Below are positions 1-7,771 of a stretch of 23,335 nt of DNA, one piece after another. The notes beneath the pieces are model-generated. The model made no database searches, had not been told where the DNA came from, and saw only the letters and a list, made by a program, of their open reading frames with translations. Each line of letters opens with the position of its first letter. Positions within the stretch are counted from its first letter, which is position 1. The position numbers were made by a program, and so were the translations under genes. Source of the stretch: Candidatus Manganitrophaceae bacterium (GTDB lineage: Bacteria; Nitrospirota; Nitrospiria; SBBL01; Manganitrophaceae); the NCBI GenBank assembly GCA_004297235.1, contig SCUR01000380.1, positions 1 through 23,335 of the forward strand, given 5' to 3'.

Positions 1-119
1 ACCGTCGTCTAATCCACCGATGATGTATACCGATAATCAATCACCTCGAAAGAGGGGGGTTTCGGAATCTTTTTTCTTCCAAAAGCTTCCTCATGGATTA
101 CACCACCCCAATTCTCCGG

Positions 120-785
120 TTAAACATTCAAGGAATCGACAGAGGCGGCATCGTCGCTTCTCTTCTCCTGCAGCAGTCCATGAAGTTGCTGAAGCTGCCG
201 GCGGCAATCGTCGGCCCCTTGAAATAAGATTGCCTGCATTTCGAGCCGCCGCGCGCTCTCCACATTGGGCGGGTGGTCGTCGATGAAGAGGCTTTCGGCG
301 GGGGCCAGCCCATAGCGGGAGAAGAGATGATGGAAAATCTCGGCGTCCGGTTTGATCATTCGCACGTGCGCGGAGATTACCAGCCCTTTGAACTTGCCCC
401 AAAAATCATATCGCTTCTCAAGATAAGCGAAGACCGCGGTCTGCATATTCGAGACACAATAGAGGTGCATCCCTTCCTTCGAGAGCGCTTCCAAAAGCGC
501 GAAGGTCGGCTGAATCGGGATGAGGGTTTCTCTCACGGTATCCATCAGCTTTTTCATTTCGGGGAGGGGACGCCCCGTTCGCTGCCGGAAGCGCCGGATC
601 GCCTCCTCCTCGCTGAGCGTCCCCTTATCGAGCGCAAGCCAATCGGGATGTTGCAAGACCTCTTTTTTGACCAAGGCCTGCGTTCCAGGGTCTTCCGGGT
701 AAAGCTGCGCTAAAATTTGATCGGGCTTCCACTCCAGCAAAACGCCGCCGAGATCGAAAACAATGTTACGGATCGTCCCCTTCAT
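120..785 (-). CDS. HAD-superfamily hydrolase (YihX/HAD-IA-like phosphatase)
   Basis: A 221-residue protein of the haloacid dehalogenase superfamily, probably a soluble cytoplasmic phosphatase for a small phosphorylated metabolite. All four HAD motifs are visible. Motif I is FDLGGVLLEW with nucleophile Asp11, motif II is CVSNM with Ser112, motif III is Lys145 in MIKPDAEIF, and motif IV is FIDDHPPN with Asp169 and Asp170. The DLGGV form of motif I, with Gly where many phosphatases have the second Asp, resembles the HAD-IA variant 3 group that includes glucose-1-phosphate phosphatase YihX and epoxide hydrolase N-terminal domains, so the substrate cannot be named. The ATG at 785 was chosen because GGAGGAG lies just upstream and motif I then falls at the usual place. 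An upstream start would add 36 residues that do not look like HAD sequence. The gene follows the amidotransferase gene by 10 nt and is probably co-transcribed with it. Confidence 0.88.
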   Translation of the reverse strand: MKGTIRNIVFDLGGVLLEWKPDQILAQLYPEDPGTQALVKKEVLQHPDWLALDKGTLSEEEAIRRFRQRTGRPLPEMKKLMDTVRETLIPIQPTFALLEALSKEGMHLYCVSNMQTAVFAYLEKRYDFWGKFKGLVISAHVRMIKPDAEIFHHLFSRYGLAPAESLFIDDHPPNVESARRLEMQAILFQGADDCRRQLQQLHGLLQEKRSDDAASVDSLNV

Positions 786-795
786 CACTCCTCCA

Positions 796-1497
796 TTACT
801 GAACCAATGTTGCCCATCGCTTAAAAACAACCTCTCCGACCCTTTGGAGACCGGGGAGATGACGCGGCGTCTTTTGAATGATCTCTTGTTCATTCAGACC
901 GTTCTCCCTCAGCTCCTCTGAAAACGTCTGCACCATCTCTCGGATGATCTTCTCGGTCACCTCCATATGAAACAAAAAGCCGTAGGCATTCGGCCCATAA
1001 CGAAAGGCTTGCCGCTCGGTCTGCGCCGAGCTTACCAACGGAACCGCCCCGTCGGGAAGTTGAAAGATATCGCCGTGCCAATGATAAGCCGTAAAAACCG
1101 GCGCAATCCCCTTCCAGAGAGAATCGCTCCCCGCTTCCGGAGAGAGCTCCACCGGATACCACCCGATCTCTTTTCTCTCTCCGGGAACGACGCGGGCTCC
1201 GAGCGTCGCCGCCAGAAGTTGGCTCCCGAGACAGACCCCCAGAATCGGCTTTTCTTCTTTAAGCGCCTGCTCGATCAGCCGCATCTCTTCCGAGAGAAAC
1301 GGATAGCGAGGATGATCGTACACCCCCATCGGCCCCCCCATCACAATCAGTCCGTCCGATTCTTCCATCGCTTTCGGAACAGACATCCCTTCAAAGGGTC
1401 GAATATATTCGACCGAGACCTTCGCAGCCGACAAAGCCTCCGCGATCGTCCCCAATGTCTCGCACCCGATATGCTGCAGCACCCAGATCTTCGGCAT
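796..1497 (-). CDS. Class I glutamine amidotransferase (GMP synthase-like GATase1 protein)
   Basis: A 233-residue stand-alone class I glutamine amidotransferase domain. The nucleophile elbow GVCLGSQ gives catalytic Cys89, and FHMEV gives His177 and Glu179, completing the Cys-His-Glu triad. The HWHGD stretch (139-143) is typical of the YfeJ/GMP synthase-like group. Such proteins release ammonia from glutamine or hydrolyse gamma-glutamyl compounds. No synthetase partner is encoded nearby, so the substrate is unknown. The start at 1497 is supported by GGGGAGGA a few bases upstream. A longer reading frame to 1560 exists but adds residues outside the fold. It lies upstream of the HAD gene with a 10-nt gap, and the HAD gene's ribosome binding site abuts its stop codon, so the two probably form a two-gene operon. 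Confidence 0.88.
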   Translation of the reverse strand: MPKIWVLQHIGCETLGTIAEALSAAKVSVEYIRPFEGMSVPKAMEESDGLIVMGGPMGVYDHPRYPFLSEEMRLIEQALKEEKPILGVCLGSQLLAATLGARVVPGERKEIGWYPVELSPEAGSDSLWKGIAPVFTAYHWHGDIFQLPDGAVPLVSSAQTERQAFRYGPNAYGFLFHMEVTEKIIREMVQTFSEELRENGLNEQEIIQKTPRHLPGLQRVGEVVFKRWATLVQ

Positions 1498-1823
1498 CGA
1501 TCCTCCCCTTTTGGCCCAATATATCCCACTCCGATAATCCAGAACGGAAATCTTTAGCACTTCTGTGCAAAAGCTGCAACCCCGACCGCGACCCGATGGG
1601 CTCGCCTCAGATCGACACCCCCAGATGTAGCTATTTTTTCTTTACATTATGCCAAACCTGTGTTATGAAGAATTGATTTCTGCTTGGAGGTCTCCGTTTA
1701 TCTTGATGGACCGATTCGAGAATCAGGATCGATCCCCAACGAGCCCGGGTATTTTCATCCCCTCCCCGGTCCGTTCCACCCCCTTTTCACTCAATTCATT
1801 TTTGATCACCCGAGGATGAAGCG
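1498..1823. other. Divergent intergenic region between the amidotransferase gene and smc
   Basis: A stretch of 326 bases without a convincing gene, lying between two divergent transcription units. It holds a good plus-strand sigma70-like promoter (listed separately) and, about 20 bases before the amidotransferase start on the minus strand, a TATATT element (1518-1523) with no good -35 partner. A 37-codon reading frame at 1706-1819 ends just before smc, but its only ribosome-binding-like sequence lies about 15 bases away, too far to trust. Confidence 0.6.
1641..1669 (+). promoter_or_regulatory. Putative sigma70-type promoter for smc
   Basis: TTTACA (1641-1646) matches the -35 consensus at five of six positions. 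It is followed, after a 17-bp spacer, by TATGAA (1664-1669), which matches the -10 consensus at four of six. Transcription would begin near 1676, leaving a leader of roughly 150 nt before smc. The segment is clearly more AT-rich than its surroundings. This is a pattern match only. Confidence 0.5.
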
Positions 1824-4800
1824 ATGCGTCTTAAAAAGTTAGAGATTTTCGGATTTAAATCGTTCTTCGATAAAACCGTCGTCACACTCCAGCCCGGCAT
1901 CAACGCCATCGTCGGGCCGAACGGATGCGGAAAGAGCAACCTCGCCGATGCCATCCTCTGGGTGCTGGGAGAGCAGAGCGCCAAAAATCTCCGCGGCGAG
2001 AAGATGGAAGATGTGATCTTCAACGGAACGGAGCAGCGCAAGCCGCTCGGGATGGCGGAGGTCTCCCTGACCTTCGGCGATATCGACAACGCCCTCCCCG
2101 GCCCCTACGCCCCCTACTCCGAGCTTACCGTCAGCCGGCGGCTTTACCGCTCCGGCGAGAGCGAATACCTCATCAACAAGACGACCTGCCGGCTGAAGGA
2201 CATCCGGGATCTTTTGATCGATACCGGCGCCGGATACCGCGCCCACACCATCATCGAACAGGGGAAGGTCGATGATCTCATCTCCGCCTCCCCGCTGCAG
2301 CGGCGGGAGATCGTCGAAGAGGCGGCGGGAATCGCCAAGTATCGCCTGCGGAAGGCGGAGGCGCTTCGCAAACTCGAAGCGACCGAGCAGAACCTCACGC
2401 GCGTCCGCGACATCATCGGCGAAATCAAGCGGCAGATCAACTCCCTCGACCGCCAGGCGCGGAAGGCGGAAAAATATCAAAAGCTGAGAGAAGAGCTCCG
2501 CGCGCTCGAGCTCTGGGTCGCCCGCGGCGAATGGGATCAGTGGACCGGGACCCGCGAGCTCCTGGAGCAGGAAGAGAGGGGCTTGCAAGAGACCGCGGCC
2601 GCGGAGGAGCATCGTCTCGCGGGGCTCGATCTGAAGCAGGCCGAAGTGAAGCTCGCCTTGACCGAGCAGGAGCAGGCGCTCAGTCAGATCAAAACACAGG
2701 TCTTCGAAATCGAAGGAAAGATCCAGCGGCTCGAAGGAAAAATCGAGACGATCCGCGCCCAGCGCAGAGAGTGGAGCGAGACCGAAGCGCGCAACCAGCA
2801 GGAGATCGGAGAGATCCGGCAGGCCGAAGCCACCCTGAAAGCGGAAGACGAGCTCCTTGACAAAGAACGGGAGGAGATCGAGCGGGAGCTGCCGGCGCGG
2901 GAGCGGCTCCTAACGGAGCGGCAGGAAGAAGCGAACCGGCAGGAAGAAGCGTTGGGCCGGGAGATCGCCGGCCTGGAGCGAGAAAAGGTCGTTCTCTTCG
3001 AGCTCGCCTCGCGGCTCACCCAGGCGAACAATAACCTCCTCCACATCGAGCGGCGGAAAGAAGATCTGATCAAGCGCAAAGGGCGCGGCGCGCAGGAACT
3101 TGAAGAGGTCCAGGGGAAAAAACAGGCGATCGAAGAGGCCGCCGGACGGTTGAAGGGACAGCTGGAGCAGACGCGGGAGATCCTCTCGGAAAAGAGCGCC
3201 GCCCAAGTGGCCGCCGCCACCCGCTTGCAAGAGACCGAGGCCGACCTCCAGGCCCAGTCGATCCGTCTTTCTCAAGCGAAGGAAGAATGGGCCGCGCTGG
3301 CCGCCCAGCTCGCCTCCCGCGAAGGATTCTACAAAGGCCTTCTCGGACCGGGGACGGAGAGCCTTCTCGTTCAGCTTCAAGGGATTCATGGGATGGTCGC
3401 CGATTTCATCGATGTCCCCCCGCCTTATGAAAAAGCGATTGAAGCGGTCCTCGAAAGCCGTCTGCGCGGGATTATTGTCGAAGGGCATACCGAGATCAAG
3501 CAGGGAATCGATCACCTCCGGCAGACCCAGATGGGGCGAGGCACCTTCTTCCCGCGCCGGCCGCGCGTCCGCAGAGAGGGAGCGGCCCCGCTCGAAGCAG
3601 GCCAGGAAGGGATCATCGGCCGCGCGCTCGATCTGGTGACCAGCCGCGACGGGTATGACGCTCTGGTCCATGCGCTCCTCGGAGAGGTGGTCCTCGTTCG
3701 CGACCTCGATGTCGCCTTTCAGCTCTGGAACACCGCGCCGGCTTCGGCGGTGTGGGTCACGCTCCGGGGGGAGGTCCTGGATCCCTCCGGCGCGGTGACC
3801 GGAGGAGAGCGCGGCGAGACCGGTCTTCTGGAGCAGAAGCGGGAGATCAAATTATTATCCGATCAGATGGACCGGCTTCAGGAAGAGATCCGGCGTCTGG
3901 AAGGGGAGATCGCTCGGCATCAGGAGATCCTTCAGACGACGCGGCTGGAAATCGCCACTCTGACCTCGGAGATTCGGTCGCTCGAGATGCAGCAGCTGCA
4001 CGAGCAGAAAGACCACGGCACCTCTTTGGTAGAAATCGACCGGCTGCAGAATGCGCTTCAGACCGTCCTTTTCGAGCAAGAAGAGGGAACGAAAGAAGAA
4101 CGGGAGCTCCTCCAGCAGGAACAAGAGGAGCGGAACCGGATCGCCGAAGCCCAGCGCCTCAAAGGAGAAAAGGAGGCCGAAATCGTCCGCCTGCAAGAAC
4201 AGGTCGAAGCGTTCCGGCAAAGCTTGGGAGGGATGAAAGAAGAGGTCGTCCGGTTGAAGATGGAAACGGCTTCTCTCAAAGAGCGGCATCGGCATCTCTT
4301 AGAGAAGCGCGACCGGGTGAATCGGGCCAAAGAGGAGCTGGGGCAGCGGTTCCTAGAGAAAGAGCGCCTTCTCGCCTCCCTCAAGGAGAAGTGGCAGACG
4401 GCCGAGGCCGAGGAGGCCGAAACGACGACCGCCATCTCCCAGGCCGCCTCCGAGCGGGAAGAGAAGGTGGCCCTGATTCGGGAGAAGACCGAAGCGCACG
4501 CGGCGATTCTGGCGCAGCTTCAGGAGGTGGAGCAGGAGATCCACCAGCTTCGCGCGCAACTCGATCAAACGCAGAAGTCGCTGCAGGAGCGCGCCCTCCG
4601 CAAAATCGAAGCCCAGATGACGCAGGAAAAAATCCGGGAGGCGATCTTCATGAATTACCAGATCGAAATCGCCGAGACCGTTCCTCCCCCGCCCCCGGCG
4701 ACGGAGGAGGGAGAGTGGACGATGGACCAGGCGCGCGATCGCGCCGCCACCCTCCGGCGATCCCTCGACGAGATGGGGCCGGTGAACATCGGCGCGATCG

Positions 4801-5441
4801 AAGAGTACCGCGAGCTGGAGACCCGGTATCAGTTCCTCACCTCGCAAGAGACCGATCTGACCACCTCGATGGAGAGCCTTCGGCAGGCGATCGCCAAAAT
4901 CAACAAAACCACGCAGAGCCTCTTCGTCGACACCTTCCATCTGCTCAACGAAAAGTTCAAAGAGGTTTTCGTCTCTTTCTTCGGCGGCGGCAAAGCGGAG
5001 CTCATCCTGCTGGATGAAGCCCACCCGCTCGAATCGGGGATCGAGATGATCGCCCAGCCCCCCGGCAAAAAGCCGCGGAGCATCACCCTGCTCTCCGGCG
5101 GGGAGAAGGCCTTGACCGCGATCTCTCTCTTGTTCGCCACCTTCCTGATCCACCCGAGCCCCTTCTGCCTGCTCGACGAGATCGACGCCCCGCTCGACGA
5201 AGAGAACACCCGCCGGTTCACCCAGGCGGTCAGCAATATGTCGCAGCAGACGCAGTTCATCGTGATTACGCACAACAAGCGGACGATGGAGATCGCCGAT
5301 GTCCTCTACGGCGTCACGATGGAAGAGACCGGCCTCTCCCGCTTAATCTCGGTCGACCTCAATGAGAAGCAAGGGACAAACGGGAACGGCAATGGGAACG
5401 GCCACCCGGTCGGGACGCCGGTGACGTCGGACTCGATCTAA
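1824..5441 (+). CDS. smc: Chromosome segregation/condensin protein SMC
   Basis: A full-length SMC ATPase of 1205 residues, the core of the bacterial condensin that folds and separates the chromosome, normally with ScpA and ScpB. The N-terminal head half has Walker A GPNGCGKSN (31-39). Long heptad-rich coiled coils flank a globular hinge (about residues 500-660), which contains the glycine-rich end VTGGERG. The C-terminal head half has the ABC signature LSGGEK (1090-1095) and Walker B with Asp1118 and Glu1119 in LLDEIDAPLD, followed by the ITHN switch histidine. The start is supported by GAGGA at 1812-1816, seven bases before ATG. The tail carries four Asn-Gly dipeptides (1186-1193) beyond the conserved domain. 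scpA and scpB are not in the window. The next gene starts 24 nt after the stop. Confidence 0.97.
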   Translation: MRLKKLEIFGFKSFFDKTVVTLQPGINAIVGPNGCGKSNLADAILWVLGEQSAKNLRGEKMEDVIFNGTEQRKPLGMAEVSLTFGDIDNALPGPYAPYSELTVSRRLYRSGESEYLINKTTCRLKDIRDLLIDTGAGYRAHTIIEQGKVDDLISASPLQRREIVEEAAGIAKYRLRKAEALRKLEATEQNLTRVRDIIGEIKRQINSLDRQARKAEKYQKLREELRALELWVARGEWDQWTGTRELLEQEERGLQETAAAEEHRLAGLDLKQAEVKLALTEQEQALSQIKTQVFEIEGKIQRLEGKIETIRAQRREWSETEARNQQEIGEIRQAEATLKAEDELLDKEREEIERELPARERLLTERQEEANRQEEALGREIAGLEREKVVLFELASRLTQANNNLLHIERRKEDLIKRKGRGAQELEEVQGKKQAIEEAAGRLKGQLEQTREILSEKSAAQVAAATRLQETEADLQAQSIRLSQAKEEWAALAAQLASREGFYKGLLGPGTESLLVQLQGIHGMVADFIDVPPPYEKAIEAVLESRLRGIIVEGHTEIKQGIDHLRQTQMGRGTFFPRRPRVRREGAAPLEAGQEGIIGRALDLVTSRDGYDALVHALLGEVVLVRDLDVAFQLWNTAPASAVWVTLRGEVLDPSGAVTGGERGETGLLEQKREIKLLSDQMDRLQEEIRRLEGEIARHQEILQTTRLEIATLTSEIRSLEMQQLHEQKDHGTSLVEIDRLQNALQTVLFEQEEGTKEERELLQQEQEERNRIAEAQRLKGEKEAEIVRLQEQVEAFRQSLGGMKEEVVRLKMETASLKERHRHLLEKRDRVNRAKEELGQRFLEKERLLASLKEKWQTAEAEEAETTTAISQAASEREEKVALIREKTEAHAAILAQLQEVEQEIHQLRAQLDQTQKSLQERALRKIEAQMTQEKIREAIFMNYQIEIAETVPPPPPATEEGEWTMDQARDRAATLRRSLDEMGPVNIGAIEEYRELETRYQFLTSQETDLTTSMESLRQAIAKINKTTQSLFVDTFHLLNEKFKEVFVSFFGGGKAELILLDEAHPLESGIEMIAQPPGKKPRSITLLSGGEKALTAISLLFATFLIHPSPFCLLDEIDAPLDEENTRRFTQAVSNMSQQTQFIVITHNKRTMEIADVLYGVTMEETGLSRLISVDLNEKQGTNGNGNGNGHPVGTPVTSDSI
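5379..5402 (+). repeat. Short AAYGGB hexamer repeat coding for (Asn-Gly)4 in the SMC tail
   Basis: Four consecutive AAC/AAT-GGG/GGC codon pairs encode Asn-Gly four times in a row, just before the SMC C-terminus. It is low-complexity coding sequence in an extension outside the ATPase head. Such tracts often vary in length between strains. Confidence 0.8.
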
Positions 5442-5465
5442 CGACGACGCAAGAAGGGGGATGGA

Positions 5466-5894
5466 ATGTCAGCGGAAGAAAATATCACCGTCGTTCGGGA
5501 ACATTACAATGCCTTCAACAAACGCGATTTCGGCTATGGATCGACCCTGGTCGATCCGGGCCTACGGTGGATCAATGTCCCCTTCGCGACCACCTATGAA
5601 GGGCCGGAAGGCTATAAACAGTTTTTAAAAATGTGGACCACCGCGATGTCGGACGCCCGGGTCGAAATTACCAACGTGATCGCCTCGGGCGACTGGGTCG
5701 CCGTCGAGTTTACCGGGAAAGGAACCCACCAGTCGGGTCCGCTCGCCGGACCCAAAGGCCCGATCCCGCCGACCGGGAAGTCGATCGAACTCTCTTTTTG
5801 CGAAGTCTTTAAGCTGAAGAACGGCAAGATCGCGCTGGTCCGAGCCTACTTCGACGCCGCCACGCTGATGCGGCAGCTGGGACTGATGCCTTAA
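5466..5894 (+). CDS. SnoaL-like ester cyclase family protein (NTF2-like fold)
   Basis: A 142-residue protein of the SnoaL-like/ester cyclase branch of the NTF2-like superfamily. The N-terminal helix with VREHYNAFNKRD, the mid-domain GPEGYKQFLKMW and the strand DWVAVEFTGKGTH, followed by the C-terminal EVFKLKNGKIALVRAYFD, are characteristic of the alpha+beta cone that encloses a hydrophobic pocket. Characterised members include polyketide cyclases, but most stand-alone homologues have no known substrate, and no polyketide genes are nearby. There is no signal peptide, so it is presumably cytoplasmic. The ATG at 5466 has a purine-rich AAGGGGGATGGA leader. It follows smc by 24 nt and could be read through from it. 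Confidence 0.85.
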   Translation: MSAEENITVVREHYNAFNKRDFGYGSTLVDPGLRWINVPFATTYEGPEGYKQFLKMWTTAMSDARVEITNVIASGDWVAVEFTGKGTHQSGPLAGPKGPIPPTGKSIELSFCEVFKLKNGKIALVRAYFDAATLMRQLGLMP

Positions 5895-5898
5895 TACC

Positions 5899-5928
5899 AC
5901 GGGCCGGCTTTTTCATCGCCCGGCCCGT
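5899..5928 (+). terminator. GC-rich hairpin after the SnoaL-like gene, possible terminator
   Basis: A perfect 9-bp inverted repeat, ACGGGCCGG (5899-5907) with CCGGCCCGT (5920-5928), encloses a 12-base loop and begins four bases after the stop codon. The T-run lies in the loop rather than after the stem, so it is not a textbook intrinsic terminator. It may instead stabilise the mRNA end or act with Rho. Confidence 0.45.
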
Positions 5929-6039
5929 CCCCCGCAATCACCTGGCCCGGTATCAACCGACTCCACCCGGAGGAGTCTGCACGTCCGCCGGCAATCCCTT
6001 AAAATACCCTCGGAAACGACCTAAAGAGAGTCCCCCTGA

Positions 6040-6067
6040 TTGACAAACCCCGGCGCTCTGATATCTT
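6040..6067 (+). promoter_or_regulatory. Putative sigma70-type promoter for the periplasmic Cache protein
   Basis: A perfect TTGACA (6040-6045) is followed after 16 bp by TATCTT (6062-6067), which matches the -10 consensus at four of six positions. Transcription would start near 6074, about 50 nt before the chosen start codon. It lies after the hairpin that follows the previous gene, so the downstream gene probably has its own transcript. Confidence 0.5.
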
Positions 6068-6126
6068 TTTCACTGTTCGGAACGATCATCCGGACACCCC
6101 CACCCAAGCGCGGACCCGAGGAAGCA

Positions 6127-6687
6127 ATGATGCGAACCATGATCGCGTTCCTTTTCCTGATGACGGCCACGGCCCAGGCCGCTGATTTTGAGATCACGCC
6201 GGCCATCCAAGCGGAGCTGGAAAAGGGAAAGGCGATCCTCGCGGCGATCGCGGCGGAGCCGGCGATCCTCGCGGCGGTGCAGGAACAAAACAAAAAAGGC
6301 CCGCTCCCCGGGATGGACAATGCCAAATGGAAACTGACGCTGCGGACCGACCCGATCGTCGAGGGATTCCGCAGCAACCCGGCCGGCCAATTCTTGAGGA
6401 CCCAAATTTCAAAAAATCGAGGAACATTCAATGAGATCTTCTTAAGCGCGGCGAATGGAGAGAAGGTCGCTTTCGCGGAGAAAACGACCCGCTACATTCA
6501 CAAGGGGAATCCGAAATTCGATGTTCCTTTCAACACGGGGAAGCCCTGGCAGGGGGGGCCGGAGTTCGACGAATCGAGTCAAACCTATGCGATCCAGATT
6601 GCCGTGCCGGTGATGGACCAGGGGAAAACGATCGGGGTGTTGGTCGCCGGAATGAATCTCTCACATTTGTCCCGGTCCGACCGATAG
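6127..6687 (+). CDS. Secreted stand-alone Cache/PDC-type sensor domain protein
   Basis: A 186-residue exported protein. Residues 1-18 form a short signal peptide: positive start, hydrophobic FLFLM core, and an AQA signal peptidase I site before Ala19-Asp20. The mature part resembles the extracellular PDC/Cache domains of chemoreceptors and histidine kinases: a long N-terminal helix, the central FNEIFLSAANGEKVAFAEK strand pair, and the terminal strand IAVPVMDQGKTIGVLVAGM, a hallmark of these domains. No transmembrane helix or signalling output domain follows, so it is probably a soluble periplasmic ligand-binding protein. Its ligand and partner are unknown. The ATG at 6127 is preferred because GAGGAAG lies just upstream and the signal peptide begins there. 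An ATG immediately after it (6130) is equally compatible. Confidence 0.8.
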   Translation: MMRTMIAFLFLMTATAQAADFEITPAIQAELEKGKAILAAIAAEPAILAAVQEQNKKGPLPGMDNAKWKLTLRTDPIVEGFRSNPAGQFLRTQISKNRGTFNEIFLSAANGEKVAFAEKTTRYIHKGNPKFDVPFNTGKPWQGGPEFDESSQTYAIQIAVPVMDQGKTIGVLVAGMNLSHLSRSDR

Positions 6688-6792
6688 CCCGGACGAAAGA
6701 CGGCAAGGAACGTCTCCACCCCGCCAGCCCATTTAAAAAACCGAAACGCCTCTTTGTCCTTCGTCCTTCCTCCAAGTCGGTCGGCGACAGAG

Positions 6793-6835
6793 AAAAAAAT
6801 GCCCTTGCAGCCGTTCAATCAGTCTGCAAGGGCAT
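6793..6835 (-). terminator. Intrinsic terminator of the marR-pirin-protease-nmrA unit
   Basis: A perfect 12-bp stem, ATGCCCTTGCAG (6799-6810) with CTGCAAGGGCAT (6824-6835), and a 13-base loop. On the minus strand it is followed directly by seven T residues (complement of A6793-A6799). It starts 16 bases after the nmrA-like stop codon. No T-run follows on the plus strand, so it is oriented for the minus strand. Confidence 0.9.
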
Positions 6836-6850
6836 CGAAATGAATTCGGA

Positions 6851-7726
6851 TCAGGCGGCCTTCGGCTGAAGGCGCCGCTGATAGGTTCCCGTGGTGACCA
6901 GCTCTCTGAACCTCGTGAGCGGAATCGCCCAACGATTCTCCAACGCGGGAATGTCGACACTGTAGCCGACTTCGTTGAACCAGCGAAACATCACTCCGAA
7001 ATCGTGCCCAAAGACCTTCTCCGCCTGGTCGACCGGAAGGGGCTCATATTGAATCGGCTTGCCGAGCTCTGCGGCGAGGAGTCCCAGCGTCTCCGGCATC
7101 GTCAGCGCGTCTCCGGCCAGATCGATCTCCTGCCCGATAAACTCTTTCGGCCGGATGAAGGCGGCCGCCCCGAAAGCGCCGATATCGTCGAGCGCGATCA
7201 TCTGAAGCTTTCGGTCGGCCGCCAGCGGGAGGGCCACCTTCCCCTGTTGGATGGCCGGAAGCATCCAGGGGGCGGTGAAGTTCTCCATGAAGAAGACCGG
7301 CCGAAGAATCGTGGCGGGGAGACCCACTCTCTTGATCTGCCGCTCCACCCGCCGCTTCGTTTCGAAATGAGGAATCCCGGTGTTGTTGTTCGCGCTTCCG
7401 ACGGAGCTAAATACCAGATGCTCCACCCCCGCCTCTTTGGCAGCTTCGGCCATCTCGACCCCCTGCCGAACCTCGGCCTCCATCCCCGCTTCAAACGGGG
7501 TCGTGACGAGGAAAACCTTCTTCACCCCCCGCAAGGCCGGCTTCAGTGAATCTGGATCGGTCAGATCGCCGACCGCCACCTCCGCCCCCATCTTTTTCAA
7601 CGCTTCGGCTTTGGCCGGATGTCGCGTCAACGCGCGGACTTTTTCCCCTTGCTGCAACAAATACCGCGCGACAACGCCGCCCTGCTGTCCCGTTGCGCCT
7701 GTGACGAGAATCGTCTCTTCTGCCAT
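6851..7726 (-). CDS. NmrA/HSCARG-like NAD(P)-binding oxidoreductase
   Basis: A 291-residue atypical short-chain dehydrogenase of the NmrA family. The N-terminal Rossmann fold has the glycine motif GATGQQGG (10-17), followed by a basic ALTRHP loop at Arg35 that suggests NADP(H) preference. Also present are the TTPFEAG and FSSVGSANN segments after strands beta4 and beta5, and an IPHFETK segment in place of the canonical YxxxK. Relatives include NAD(P)H:quinone oxidoreductase QorB/YtfG and the NADP sensors NmrA and HSCARG, so it may reduce quinones or sense the redox state. The ATG at 7726 has GGAGG at good spacing. It is the last gene of the marR unit, 45 nt after the protease gene, and is followed by a strong terminator. 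Confidence 0.87.
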   Translation of the reverse strand: MAEETILVTGATGQQGGVVARYLLQQGEKVRALTRHPAKAEALKKMGAEVAVGDLTDPDSLKPALRGVKKVFLVTTPFEAGMEAEVRQGVEMAEAAKEAGVEHLVFSSVGSANNNTGIPHFETKRRVERQIKRVGLPATILRPVFFMENFTAPWMLPAIQQGKVALPLAADRKLQMIALDDIGAFGAAAFIRPKEFIGQEIDLAGDALTMPETLGLLAAELGKPIQYEPLPVDQAEKVFGHDFGVMFRWFNEVGYSVDIPALENRWAIPLTRFRELVTTGTYQRRLQPKAA

Positions 7727-7771
7727 GGGTGCCTCCGTCCTTTCGCGATTCATTATTTAGATACGGATGAA

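Noticed and set aside
47..75. CGAAA/TTTCG stem followed by T6, a possible plus-strand terminator for a gene left of the window
   Set aside because: The stem is only five base pairs with an eight-base loop, and the T-run starts five bases after it. No upstream gene is visible to support it.
1706..1819. A 37-codon open frame directly before smc, a possible leader peptide
   Set aside because: The only GGAGG lies about 15 bases from its ATG, composition is unremarkable and nothing shows attenuation structure.
3752..5017. A 421-codon open frame inside smc in another frame
   Set aside because: It is a same-strand shadow of smc, with Arg/Gly/Asp-rich composition and no motifs, whereas the smc frame is fully conserved.
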